The position numbers and the translations under genes were made by a program. A model generated the notes under the pieces. It searched no databases, had not been told where the DNA came from, and was given only the letters and a program-made list of their open reading frames with translations. Positions 48,141 through 57,424 of a stretch of 64,000 nucleotides of DNA are shown here, in pieces; the first letter of the stretch is position 1; each line of letters opens with the position of its first letter. Origin of the DNA: Fen-1298 sp963833465 (GTDB lineage: Bacteria > Bacteroidota > Ignavibacteria > UBA10030); assembly GCA_963833465.1 (NCBI GenBank), contig CAWHXW010000003.1, forward strand, positions 310,001 through 374,000, written 5' to 3'.

Positions 48141-48692
48141 ATGTTTAAACCATATGTTATTTTTATCTGTTTTGTTTTTATCGCTTCATCAATCGCATGT
48201 GCACAAGTTAAAACTGTTACTTCGATCAAAGGTGAGTCTTCAGCGACTTATCTTCTTGTGCATCCAATGCATGAGATTGAAGCTACCAGCAAAGATGTGG
48301 TATACACAATCTCTCTTAATCCAGACACCAAAAGTATTCAAACAGTGAGCGCAGATGTGGATGTGACAACGTTCGACAGCGGTAATTCAAACCGCGATTC
48401 TCATGCAATGGAAGTGGTAGATGCGTTGAGTTTTCCAGAGGTTACATTTATCAGCACGAGTATTGTTCCGCAAGGGAATTTTTTGATCATTAGCGGCAAA
48501 CTTACATTTCATGGAGTGACCAATGATGTCACCGCTAGAGCTGTTCCTGAGTGGGGAAGCGACAAGCTTATCGTTCATGCAACAATGCCAATAAGTCTGA
48601 CGTCGTTCAAAGTGGAACGGCCATCACTTCTCTTTGTTCCAGTGCATGATACGCTGAAGTTCACACTTATTGCTGCGTTTCCATTGAAATAA
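48141..48692 (+). CDS. YceI-family periplasmic protein
   Basis: About 183 residues from ATG 48141 (GGAG six bases upstream). A signal peptide is cut after ACA at about residue 21. The YceI lipocalin-like domain follows, with HPMHEIEATSKDVVYTISL, RDSHAMEVVDALSFPEVTFIS and GKLTFHGVTNDV. YceI proteins bind polyisoprenoids such as ubiquinone precursors. The tight spacing to the preceding membrane protein (14 bases) supports one operon with the Rieske gene. Confidence 0.88.
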   Translation: MFKPYVIFICFVFIASSIACAQVKTVTSIKGESSATYLLVHPMHEIEATSKDVVYTISLNPDTKSIQTVSADVDVTTFDSGNSNRDSHAMEVVDALSFPEVTFISTSIVPQGNFLIISGKLTFHGVTNDVTARAVPEWGSDKLIVHATMPISLTSFKVERPSLLFVPVHDTLKFTLIAAFPLK

Positions 48693-48815
48693 ATAAAGAC
48701 AATAGATACAACCCTGTTGGGGCTTATATTCTATTAACGGAAGTTAAGACGACTTATGGTACATTTAGCTTTTGGGGAGAGTGCAAATATTACTAATAAA
48801 AAATTGTTCTTATCA

Positions 48816-49133
48816 TCATTTGTGAAACTGTAAAAATTCTACAGGAACCCCATCATCTAAAATAAACGCAACTGTTACTCCTTCCGATGGGCTATTTTGT
48901 GGGATCAATATTTCTTTTCCTTCGAGTTCTTTATCGAGATCATCAACTTCAAAAGCAATGTGTGGCATAGTCTTTACGATCTCCGGTAATGGAGCATCAG
49001 GTTCGTATCTCATCCACTCGATACCGTATTGATTCTTATCGAAAGGATAAACATACGTTTTGAACTGCGGAAGGTATTCTTCGCCGTTGCGTTTCTCTTT
49101 TGTCGGTATTCCAAGATGATGGTAAGTATGCAT
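48816..49133 (-). CDS. VOC-superfamily (glyoxalase-like) protein
   Basis: 105 residues of a single VOC half. It begins MHTYHHLGIPTKEKRNGEEY, continues MPHIAFEVDDLDKELEGKEIL, and ends VPVEFLQFHK with the typical metal-site Glu near the C-terminus. Function is unknown. It follows the S66 peptidase gene by 38 bases on the same strand. Confidence 0.75.
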   Translation of the reverse strand: MHTYHHLGIPTKEKRNGEEYLPQFKTYVYPFDKNQYGIEWMRYEPDAPLPEIVKTMPHIAFEVDDLDKELEGKEILIPQNSPSEGVTVAFILDDGVPVEFLQFHK

Positions 49134-49171
49134 AACAATTTCCGTTTGAGTTTTGTTGACAAAATATTTCT

Positions 49172-50113
49172 TTATATAACAGAATTTTCCAGCACTTCAA
49201 TCCGATTGTGCTTGGTATCGAGTATAGCTTGAAGTCCAATCGGAACTGTTAGTTTTTTTGGAACATGTCCATATTGAAAATCTGCAACAACCGGGCATTT
49301 TATTTTCTCAGCATATTCTTTTTGTATTTGATCAAGAGTTAGATGCGGCTCGGATAGATCGTTTGGATTGCAATCAGTGAATTTACCAAACACTAATCCA
49401 GAAAGTTTTTGTAAAATTCCGGCATTTAACATTTGCGCTAACATTCGATCGACACGGTGCGGAGCTTCTTCTACATCCTCCAAAAAAAGAATCGAGCCAT
49501 GTAATTTTGGAAGAAATGGTGTTCCTATTAATGAAGCAAGCAAAGATAAATTCCCGCCGATCAATCTTCCTTTCGCTTTTCCTTGTTTCAATATTTTCAA
49601 TGTTTCATCACTTGGATTTTTCAGTATGCCAATCTTTTTTATTGATGTAACCAGCCGCCAAAAATGTTCTTCTGTATACGAATCGAAATCTTTCCACATG
49701 TCTGTGCCTGTCATAGGTCCGGAAAATGTAATCAATCCTATCTTATGGAAAATAGCAAGCTGAAGTGCTGTGATATCGCTGTATCCGACAATTACTTTTG
49801 GATTTTCCTTCAATGCATCATAATCAATCATCTTAAGAATACGCGGTGTGCCGTAACCGCCGCGGATTGCAAAAATAGCTTTTACATCTTTATCACGCAC
49901 CATATCATTGAAGTCAGTTGCCCGCTCTTCATCCGTTCCGGCAAGATAACCGTGTGCGTCGCGAATATGCTTGCCAAACTTAATACGATAACCAAGTAGT
50001 TCAAGATAGGATGCGCCTTTTTCTATTTTCTCTTCTGCAGAAGGAGTACTTGCCGGAGCAACGAGTCCAATGATATTGCCTTTGCTTAGTCTCGGTGGTT
50101 TAATGATGGTCAT
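49172..50113 (-). CDS. S66 LD-carboxypeptidase (LdcA/MccF family)
   Basis: About 313 residues from ATG 50113, which has GGAG five bases upstream; an in-frame TTG lies at 50125. The nucleophile is in GYSDITAL, the Glu in LFLEDVEEAPHRVDRML and the His in YGHVPKKLTVPIG, the complete S66 triad. IRGGYGTPRILKMIDY is the N-domain signature. It probably trims tetrapeptides to tripeptides in murein recycling, or is an MccF-type detoxifying enzyme. Confidence 0.9.
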   Translation of the reverse strand: MTIIKPPRLSKGNIIGLVAPASTPSAEEKIEKGASYLELLGYRIKFGKHIRDAHGYLAGTDEERATDFNDMVRDKDVKAIFAIRGGYGTPRILKMIDYDALKENPKVIVGYSDITALQLAIFHKIGLITFSGPMTGTDMWKDFDSYTEEHFWRLVTSIKKIGILKNPSDETLKILKQGKAKGRLIGGNLSLLASLIGTPFLPKLHGSILFLEDVEEAPHRVDRMLAQMLNAGILQKLSGLVFGKFTDCNPNDLSEPHLTLDQIQKEYAEKIKCPVVADFQYGHVPKKLTVPIGLQAILDTKHNRIEVLENSVI

Positions 50114-50411
50114 ATGTATCTCCAAATAAAATCAAAAGACGCAACTTTCAAATCTGAAATATCATAACTTACAAAGCAATTTAGGAAGAAAGTAGAGGAA
50201 ATCAATCTATAATTTTATTTGTAAAGTGTGGAACATATCACAGTATATTTAGAATATAAAGTCAAATATTGATTTTTCACTGAATAAGACGATGATTTTA
50301 TAAAAATCTACATATTCCCAGCTTGATATTTAAATCAGCAAAAGGTAGATTAATCTCGTTATATCTGAAACAAATTGAAAAGATACTGGCACTTAATTCG
50401 ATAATTCCTTT

Positions 50412-50864
50412 ATGATTACAATAAAAGGACAAAACAAAATTACGCTGTTGACACTTCTGATAGGAGGAATTGCAGGAGTAGTAGGTTATCTTCTCCAAAT
50501 ATTATATACATCTGTTGCAATTCCATTTATCCAAAAAATATTACCTTCAATGTCGCAGGAATCTTTGCTGGCAATTTGCATCATACTGTTTTTACTACTC
50601 ATAATATCCTTGGTGTCACTTTATATATTTTGGAAAAAATCTAAAACTTATATTGATTTATTTGAATACACACGCGATCCATTAATTGGAGTATCTCAGC
50701 ACAAAGCAACCGGCGAGTATTTCTGTACTTCCTGCTTAATCAATCGAATTATTTCTCCTGTAAGAGAAGACGAGACCGGCTGGTATTGTTTGCGAAAGGG
50801 ATGTGAACAAAAGTATCCTAATCCTAAAAATAAATCTGCTAAAGTTGTCAATAAAATTAAATAA
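50412..50864 (+). CDS. Small membrane protein with C-terminal zinc-ribbon-like motif
   Basis: 150 residues. Two hydrophobic segments (about 10-33 and 51-72) precede a cytoplasmic tail with CTSC and CLRKGC (CxxC and CxxxxC about 25 residues apart), compatible with one zinc site. The family is not recognised. The frame is clean and codon use resembles its neighbours. Flanking gaps of 298 and 142 bases hold nothing I can name. Confidence 0.55.
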   Translation: MITIKGQNKITLLTLLIGGIAGVVGYLLQILYTSVAIPFIQKILPSMSQESLLAICIILFLLLIISLVSLYIFWKKSKTYIDLFEYTRDPLIGVSQHKATGEYFCTSCLINRIISPVREDETGWYCLRKGCEQKYPNPKNKSAKVVNKIK

Positions 50865-51006
50865 TGGACTCTTGTGCAATTTGTAAAGTGTTTGGAATAA
50901 ACGACTACAAGCAGATTGCAGGTTGATTGTTTTTACGCTTCAACTATTTTATTTGATAAATCAAATAGAAATGCTTATCAAAATCATATTCAAATAGGGG
51001 ATTACA

Positions 51007-51393
51007 ATGAATAAAGCACGCTTTATCGCTATGATCCTAGGACTAATGTTGTTTACTATAACCGGATTTGCAAAAACAGTAAAGAGTAGTTCCTTGGCAG
51101 ATTCAATTTTAATCAAGATTTTAAATGCTGTCGAAAATAATGATCTCGACAGCTTCGTTGCAGATGGTGATAATCAATTCAAAGCCGCTGTAACGAAACA
51201 GTTATTTGAAGGCGTCAATGGCATGTTTGCTCCGCGCCTGAAGAAAGGATATGAAATCATTCTTCTTGGAACATTGAATCAGCAAGGATGCCAGGTTTAT
51301 TTGAGAAAACTTGTTTTCACAGATAGCGGTGATAATATACTAGCTCGATTAGCTCTGCGAGATGGCAAGGTTGCTGGATTTTGGTTCCAATAA
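51007..51393 (+). CDS. Exported hypothetical protein (DUF-like, NTF2-type size)
   Basis: 128 residues. A signal peptide (about 1-21, cut after GFA) is followed by a mixed alpha/beta domain with ILNAVENNDLDSFVADGDNQF. Size and helix-first pattern resemble small SnoaL/DUF4440-like periplasmic proteins, but I do not recognise a family with certainty. It lies just upstream of the GIDE-LemA pair. Confidence 0.55.
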   Translation: MNKARFIAMILGLMLFTITGFAKTVKSSSLADSILIKILNAVENNDLDSFVADGDNQFKAAVTKQLFEGVNGMFAPRLKKGYEIILLGTLNQQGCQVYLRKLVFTDSGDNILARLALRDGKVAGFWFQ

Positions 51394-51481
51394 TATTTTT
51401 TCAGTGCGGCGGCTATACATTATCTTTAGGCAGCATTTAGACGTGATTCAATAATCGAATAACGTTAATTCATTATTTTGT

Positions 51482-52441
51482 ATGGATACTTCAACTGCAT
51501 ATATAATATTTTTTTTTCTAACATTGGCGTTATCTTGGATAGTCTATCAATTCTATTTCAAAAAAAGTTTTTGGCAGGATAGATTCTCTGAAGGAATAGA
51601 ATCTTTTTGGGACTTCATAAAGTATTTTGCAGTCATATTCGTCATCGTTCTCGTTGTCATATTTAGCAATAACCAAACCGTTTCATTTATTATTGATGCA
51701 TATCTGAGCAGGCGCCGTCATGTAAGCACTGATACTGATACATCAGGAATCAAATCTTTAATAATTTCATTATGTTCGGTGTTTTTTGGATCAATGCTTC
51801 TGCTATATGGATTTCATAGAATGTTAGAATTTCAATTATTTCGGAATGTACCCCGCTCAAAAATTCGATCTGCTTCAATCGGTCTTGTTGAGGTACAAGG
51901 CAAAGTAATTGTAGATCAGATATTAATGACGCCATATTCAAAATCACCATGTGTATATTATCATAGTAAATTACAGGAATACCGGCGAAGTTACGGTTCA
52001 AGGGCGGAATGGCAGACAATTGCAACGGAAACGCAACGAATACCTTTTGGCCTGGCTGATGAAACCGGACAGGTTGCAGTAGATTCAACAAATGCTGAAT
52101 TTGAAATTCCCGACAAAAAAACCGGTTATATAAATAGAGATTGCGAAGATTTAAACGATAAACCATTCTTTGCTCATATTGGAGATCAACGATATAATGA
52201 ATCTTTCTTATCTCCTGATGACGATGTATGTGTGTTAGGAACGCTCGCGATTCATAAAGGTAATTCTCTTTACAAAGCTATTGATAAAGGAAGCAATAAC
52301 GCAGCGTTTATTATTTCACACAGCAGTTCGCTAGGACTCAACGATGCATTAAAATGGCAGATGCTCACCGGTCTCACGTATGGATCCGTTCTTCTTATCA
52401 CCGGCTTCACTAAAATACTTGAATTGTCAGACTTACTATAG
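51482..52441 (+). CDS. GIDE-domain membrane protein
   Basis: 319 residues. Hydrophobic segments lie at about 5-22, 45-65, 95-112 and near the C-terminus (about 295-315). A GIDE-like domain sits at about 125-280, with IGLVEVQGKVI, SPCVYYHSKLQEYRRSYGS, PFGLADETGQVAVDSTNAEFEIPDK and DDDVCVLGTL. GIDE is named from the mitochondrial E3 ligase MUL1/GIDE. Bacterial members lack the RING finger and are found beside lemA, as here (11 bases). Molecular role unknown. Confidence 0.82.
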   Translation: MDTSTAYIIFFFLTLALSWIVYQFYFKKSFWQDRFSEGIESFWDFIKYFAVIFVIVLVVIFSNNQTVSFIIDAYLSRRRHVSTDTDTSGIKSLIISLCSVFFGSMLLLYGFHRMLEFQLFRNVPRSKIRSASIGLVEVQGKVIVDQILMTPYSKSPCVYYHSKLQEYRRSYGSRAEWQTIATETQRIPFGLADETGQVAVDSTNAEFEIPDKKTGYINRDCEDLNDKPFFAHIGDQRYNESFLSPDDDVCVLGTLAIHKGNSLYKAIDKGSNNAAFIISHSSSLGLNDALKWQMLTGLTYGSVLLITGFTKILELSDLL

Positions 52442-52452
52442 GAGGGTCTTTT

Positions 52453-53010
52453 ATGCCGCTCGTTATTTTTGCTGTTTTTATTATCCTCATCGTCATTATT
52501 GTTGGATATTTTGTATCTCTCTATAATAATCTTGTTGCCCTAAAAAATAGTATTGGGAAGGCTTGGAGCAATATAGATGTGTTGTTGAAACAACGCCATG
52601 ATGAGCTCGGAAAACTTTTGGAATCCGTCAAAGGATATATGAATTTCGAAAAAGATGTCATGATTAAAGTAACTGAAGCTCGCTCTGCTTATACCAATGC
52701 GCGAACGATACCTGAGAAAGCTAAGGCAGACAACATGATGACATCAACATTGAAATCTCTATTTGCCGTGTCAGAGAATTATCCGGAGCTCAAAGCCAGC
52801 GAGATGTTTTCCCAATTTCAGAATCGAATTACAGGAATTGAAAGTGAGATTGCTGATAGGCGGGAATTTTATAATGATTCCGTTTATACATTTAACACGC
52901 GCATCCAGCAGCTTCCTGATGTTTTTATTGCGAAACTATTGAATTATATGCCGCAGGCATTATTCAAAGTTGCCGAAACAGATAAACAGGATATAGACAT
53001 TAAATTTTAG
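52453..53010 (+). CDS. lemA: LemA family protein
   Basis: 185 residues. One N-terminal membrane segment (about 3-24) with a short outside start, then the helical LemA domain: LYNNLVALKNSIGKAWSNIDVLLKQRHDELGKLLESVKGY and ELKASEMFSQFQNRITGIESEIADRREFYNDSVY. Preceded by AGGAGGG and only 11 bases after the GIDE gene, with which it evidently works. Cellular function not established. Confidence 0.93.
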   Translation: MPLVIFAVFIILIVIIVGYFVSLYNNLVALKNSIGKAWSNIDVLLKQRHDELGKLLESVKGYMNFEKDVMIKVTEARSAYTNARTIPEKAKADNMMTSTLKSLFAVSENYPELKASEMFSQFQNRITGIESEIADRREFYNDSVYTFNTRIQQLPDVFIAKLLNYMPQALFKVAETDKQDIDIKF

Positions 53011-53125
53011 AAAGCATATATTTAATAAAGTAGCACCTAACCTTACGTCTTGATAATTTTACCTGAAATCTGAGAAAATGCTATCTCAGCCTCAGAAGGT
53101 GAATTATGATGCTATCGCAAAATTG

Positions 53126-54082
53126 TTATGAACGCAAATTTTCTAGTGTCGATTTAAGTTTATTTGCAGATGCGCGGAATCCTTGTTGCTCTTCAGTATT
53201 CATCGGTAATGTCAAAACTTCTTCAACTCCGTTTTCTCCAACCACAGAAGGGAGACTGAGACAGATGTCGCTGATTCCGTACTGTCCGGTCATCAATGTT
53301 GATATGGAAAGTACGGAACGGTAATCGCCAAGAACAGCTTCAACAATAGAAAGCAATCCAAGTCCGATGGCATAATAGCTTGCGCCTTTACGTTTTATAA
53401 TTTCGTACGCAGCATCTCTCACACTAACGAAGAGCCTGTTCATTTCTTCTTGATCGTATTTTTTGTTTTTAAGCGGTGCAAATTCTTGCAAGCGCACACC
53501 GCCGATGTTTGCCATGCTCCACAGCGGAATCTCGCTGTCGCCGTGCTCTCCGACTATGTAAGCGTGAACGCTTCTAGTATCAACTTCGTAATATTGCCCT
53601 AATAAAAATCGGAAACGCGAAGTATCAAGAATTGTACCGGAACCGATTACTTTTGTCGGTAACAGTCCGGATTCCTTTAATGAAATGTAAGTTAGAATAT
53701 CAACCGGATTTGTTGTAATAAGAATAATGCCTCCCGGATTATACTCTACAATTTTCGGAATAATTGAGCGGAAGATTGCAGCATTCCGTGCTAGAAGATC
53801 GAGCCGTGTTTCACCTGGTTTTTGGGAAGCGCCCGCCGTGATTACTACAACTTTTGATCCCGCAAGGTCGGAATAATTGCCTGCGGTAATTTTCATTTGC
53901 TTGGAAAAGGAAAGTCCATGATTCAAATCCATCATTTCTCCAATAGCTTTGTCTGTGTTTGCATCAATAAGCACGAGCTCTGAAGCAATTCCGCGCTGCA
54001 TTAATGCATAAGCAAATGACGAACCGACTAATCCCGTTCCTATTAATCCCACTTTTTGTGAATAATTATTTTCAGTGATCAT
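53126..54082 (-). CDS. ldh: L-lactate dehydrogenase
   Basis: 318 residues. The NAD-binding VGLIGTGLVGSSFAYALM, the substrate-specificity loop with Gln (GASQKPGETRLDLL, indicating lactate rather than malate), ITTNPVDILTY and the active-site His in VGEHGDSEIPLW are all present. It reduces pyruvate to lactate in fermentation. The start at 54082 follows AGAGAGA. Confidence 0.92.
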   Translation of the reverse strand: MITENNYSQKVGLIGTGLVGSSFAYALMQRGIASELVLIDANTDKAIGEMMDLNHGLSFSKQMKITAGNYSDLAGSKVVVITAGASQKPGETRLDLLARNAAIFRSIIPKIVEYNPGGIILITTNPVDILTYISLKESGLLPTKVIGSGTILDTSRFRFLLGQYYEVDTRSVHAYIVGEHGDSEIPLWSMANIGGVRLQEFAPLKNKKYDQEEMNRLFVSVRDAAYEIIKRKGASYYAIGLGLLSIVEAVLGDYRSVLSISTLMTGQYGISDICLSLPSVVGENGVEEVLTLPMNTEEQQGFRASANKLKSTLENLRS

Positions 54083-54535
54083 GTCTCTCTCTATGATTAT
54101 TTGTGAAACAAACGAAATATTTTAAATCTATGATATTTTTCTAACACGATACACGGCATGTTGGTTCCAACTTAGAGCAATTTAGCTCATAGGTATCATT
54201 GCTTTGGGAGCAATATTTTTGTAAATTTCTTTTAGTATTCGTACAAAAGTTTCGCTGAGCCGCCCGCAGATTCATTTATGAATTTGTAGTGTGGCTCGAT
54301 TCGTTTTTGAAAGAAATTTTGGGAACAGAAAAAGTCTTTTCTTCGTCATAATAAAATTAAGGGTTATTTGAAATATAATGTATCAAATTCTAATGTCCAA
54401 TTTTTTATAATAGTTAGATTCCGGACGAATGAGAATGATTTTTTAAATAAAGTAATTTTATTGGAGTTTATTTGTAATTCTATTATTTGAAGTTAATTAG
54501 ATGTTTCCTGTCGTATTTATTTAGAGGAGAGAACA
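54083..54535. other. Intergenic region upstream of ldh and moxR
   Basis: 453 bases between divergent ldh and moxR. A short hairpin, ATTGCT/AGCAAT with a five-base loop (54198-54214), is followed by ATTTTT; no gene ends on that strand nearby. I see no coding sequence or RNA gene. Both operon promoters should lie here. An AGGAGA site precedes the GTG of moxR. Confidence 0.45.
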
Positions 54536-55519
54536 GTGGATATTAAAACCATCAACGAAATGATTCAGCGCGAAAGCACATTTGTCGAATCACTAACATC
54601 TGAAGTCGGCAAGGTCATCGTAGGACAAAAAAATATGGTAGATCGATTGCTTATTGGCTTGCTGTGCAACGGACATATTTTATTGGAAGGCGTGCCCGGC
54701 CTTGCAAAAACACTTGCCATCAAAACGCTGGCGGCGGCAATAAATGCAAAATTTCAGCGTGTGCAATTCACGCCGGATTTATTGCCGGCAGATCTTATCG
54801 GCACGATGATTTACAATCAAAAAGACGGAAAATTCTTTACGCGTAAAGGGCCTATCTTTGCTAACTTCATTCTTGCCGACGAAATCAACCGCGCGCCGGC
54901 GAAAGTGCAAAGTGCTTTGCTTGAAGCAATGCAGGAACGTCAAATAACAATCAGCGAAGAGACGTACAAATTAGAAGAACCGTTCCTTGTACTCGCGACC
55001 CAAAATCCTATCGAGCAGGAGGGAACATATCCACTTCCGGAAGCACAAGTAGATCGTTTTATGTTGAAAGTAAAAATCGGTTATCCGTTGCGAGATGAAG
55101 AGCTGGCAATAATGCGGCAGAATATAACCGGCGACGAAAAAGCAGTGAAGCAAGTCGTATCTCCAAAAGACATTCTCTCTGCACGTGAAGTAGTAAAACA
55201 AGTCTACATGGACGAGAAGATCGAGCGGTATATTCTTGATATCGTTTTTGCAACACGCGAACCAAAGAATTTTAAATTAGATAAACTCGCACCTCTTATA
55301 AGTTACGGTGCGTCGCCGCGTGCATCAATCAATTTGGCACTTGCATCAAAAGCGCATGCATTCATCAAACGACGCGGTTATGTAATTCCTGAGGATGTCC
55401 GAGCTATTTGTCCAGATGTCATGCGCCATAGAATTGCCGTTACCTATGAAGCTGAAGCAGAAGAAATTACACCAGAGCAAGTAGTGATGGAAATATTAAA
55501 TCATGTTGAAGTTCCATAA
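54536..55519 (+). CDS. MoxR-family AAA+ ATPase
   Basis: 327 residues from a GTG start with AGGAGA upstream. Walker A is GVPGLAKT, Walker B LADEINRAPAKVQSALLEAM, sensor 1 ATQNP, and EGTYPLPEAQVDRFMLK is the MoxR signature. It is a chaperone-like ATPase that acts with VWA-domain partners, encoded downstream in the Bat operon. Confidence 0.95.
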   Translation: MDIKTINEMIQRESTFVESLTSEVGKVIVGQKNMVDRLLIGLLCNGHILLEGVPGLAKTLAIKTLAAAINAKFQRVQFTPDLLPADLIGTMIYNQKDGKFFTRKGPIFANFILADEINRAPAKVQSALLEAMQERQITISEETYKLEEPFLVLATQNPIEQEGTYPLPEAQVDRFMLKVKIGYPLRDEELAIMRQNITGDEKAVKQVVSPKDILSAREVVKQVYMDEKIERYILDIVFATREPKNFKLDKLAPLISYGASPRASINLALASKAHAFIKRRGYVIPEDVRAICPDVMRHRIAVTYEAEAEEITPEQVVMEILNHVEVP

Positions 55520-55523
55520 AATA

Positions 55524-55596
55524 GTCTTCCTGAACAAATTGAAGGATCTCAAGATGAAGAAGATTCTTCTCCCGGCTGCGTTGGGATCAAAATGAC
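55524..55596. repeat. Degenerate palindromic repeat between moxR and DUF58 gene
   Basis: The left arm GTCTTCCTGA...GAAGGATCTC (55524-55550) is imperfectly repeated in inverse by the right arm. The right arm's complement reads GTCATTTTGATC...GAAGAATCTT (55560-55596). The ends GTC/GAC and the inner GAAGRATCT blocks match. It resembles the dispersed GTCATTCTGA...GAAGAATCT palindromes of many environmental bacterial genomes, a resemblance recalled and not searched. Confidence 0.5.
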
Positions 55597-55606
55597 GGAT
55601 GCGTAA

Positions 55607-56482
55607 ATGGAAACAAAAGAACTTCTCAAAAAAGTAAGGCAGTTGGAAATTCGCACACGCGGACTTGTAAATCAAGTTTTCTCCGGTGAGTACCATTCCG
55701 TATTTAAAGGACGCGGCATGGAATTTTCCGAAGTACGCGAGTACCAATATGGCGATGATATGAGAATGATAGATTGGAACGTAACGGCGCGATTCAATCA
55801 TCCATTCGTCAAAATTTTTGAGGAAGAGCGCGAACTTACCGTAATGCTCGTGGTAGATATGAGCGGCTCGCAATTTTTTGGTTCCCAATCTGCTTTGAAG
55901 CGGGATGTTGCTCTTGAACTGAGTGCTATTCTTGCTTTTTCAGCGATGAAAAATAACGATAAAGTTGGGTTGATTCTTTTTACAGACCGGATTGAAAAAT
56001 TTGTTCCTCCGCGAAAAGGCCGCGGTCATGCTCTGCGAATTGTACGCGAACTGCTCTCGTTTGAACCTACACGTCCAGCAACAAGCATCAAAACAGCGCT
56101 GGAATATCTTAATCATGTCCAGAAAAAACGCAGCATCGTTTTTGTTCTTTCAGATTTTATGGATAGTAATTATGAAGCAGCTCTGCGTATTGCCGGAAAA
56201 CGTCATGATTTAATCGGCGTGGTTTTACAGGATCCTCGCGAAAATGAACTTCCCGGCGTTGGTCTTGTTCGGTTACGTGATGCCGAATCCGGCGCAAGCA
56301 GACTTGTGGATACTTCCAATGATCAAGTTCGATTTCTCTATAAACAGTTTGGTGAACGGATACGGGAAGAGCGCAAATCACTCTTCGTTAAATCACGATT
56401 GGACGATGTTTTGATTCAACTTGATCAGCCTTATATCAAACCATTGGCAGACTTTTTCAAATTAAGAGAAAGAAGAAGGTAA
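55607..56482 (+). CDS. DUF58 domain protein (VWA-like)
   Basis: 291 residues. The DUF58 core is GRGMEFSEVREYQYGDDMRMIDWNVTARFNHPFVKIFEEER, followed by a VWA-like fold with VVDMSGSQFFG (DxSxS) and VLSDFMDSNYEAAL. DUF58 proteins regularly pair with MoxR ATPases. The stop codon overlaps the next start (TAATG). Confidence 0.94.
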   Translation: METKELLKKVRQLEIRTRGLVNQVFSGEYHSVFKGRGMEFSEVREYQYGDDMRMIDWNVTARFNHPFVKIFEEERELTVMLVVDMSGSQFFGSQSALKRDVALELSAILAFSAMKNNDKVGLILFTDRIEKFVPPRKGRGHALRIVRELLSFEPTRPATSIKTALEYLNHVQKKRSIVFVLSDFMDSNYEAALRIAGKRHDLIGVVLQDPRENELPGVGLVRLRDAESGASRLVDTSNDQVRFLYKQFGERIREERKSLFVKSRLDDVLIQLDQPYIKPLADFFKLRERRR

Positions 56483-57424
56483 TGATTAGAAAAGCGTTCC
56501 TTTTTTTCTTCATTCTCTCGAGTAATATGTTTGCACAAGAAGTCCGGTTAATCGCTAAAACTGAGGTGGATACTTTTCAGCTTGGCAGTTGGATCGATGT
56601 GCACGTGGAAGGTTCGTTTAATATACCGGTTGATACGATCGCTCCTGTAGTAAAAGATAGTATTGGCTTACTTGAAATTATAAAGATAGAGCGAAGTATT
56701 GCGAGAACCCAAATGGTTAATCCGGTTAACGACAGTTGACTCCGGAAAAGTATTTCTGCCGCCTATCGAGTTCGGTTATAAAATCAAAGGGGATACCGGC
56801 ACGCATAAGGCGTATACAAATTCACTTTTATTGAATATTGCCGGTATTATCATTGATCCAAAAGGTGAGATCAAAGACATAAAGCCGCCGATGAGTGCGC
56901 CATGGCTGTTTGAAGATTTTTTACCGTACATTATTGCGCTGATTATAATTGCGGTAATTGCCGGCGGACTCCATTATTACTGGCGGAAGAAAAAACAGAA
57001 ACAGGATTTACTTGCAAACATCAAGGTGATAATTCCGCCGCACCGTGAAGCGCTGGCGGCATTGCGCGTGCTCGAAGAAAAGAAACTCTGGCAGCAAGGA
57101 TTGATAAAACAATATTATTCAGAAGTAACTGAAATTATCCGGCACTTCTTTGAACGACGATGGAGCATAATTGCGTTAGAGTTGACGACAGATGAAATTC
57201 TTGCGCAGATGAAACATATTCCCGATGCTTTGAATGTTTGGAAAGAAATGGAATCTTTTTTTATCACGGCAGATCTGGTGAAATTTGCGAAGTACGAACC
57301 ATCGCCTGCCGAGCATGAAAATGAAATGCGTTCTGCTTACGAAACTGTACGGATGATGGTGCCAAAAGCGCCAATTGAAACAGAAGCGCAGCTACAGGAG
57401 GCAACTGTCGATGTTGGGCGATAA
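56482..57424 (+). CDS. BatD-like membrane protein of the Bat operon (frameshifted)
   Basis: A signal peptide (about 1-19, ending FAQ) and an Ig-like N-terminal region (VRLIAKTEVDTFQLGSWIDVHVEGSF) lead to a frame break between about 56690 and 56739. The first frame stops at 56739, while the second carries on with RLTTVDSGKVFLPPIEFGYK. A single membrane helix follows (YIIALIIIAVIAGGLHYYW) and a cytoplasmic helical tail. The total of 943 bases is one more than a multiple of three, so one surplus base (or two missing) accounts for it, giving about 313 residues. Unlike most other breaks here, there is no GTAC nearby. Confidence 0.78.

Noticed and set aside
54198..54220. Hairpin followed by T-rich bases as an intrinsic terminator
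   Set aside because: No gene on the plus strand ends near it; ldh is on the opposite strand, and the stem is only six pairs. Reported only as content of the intergenic region.
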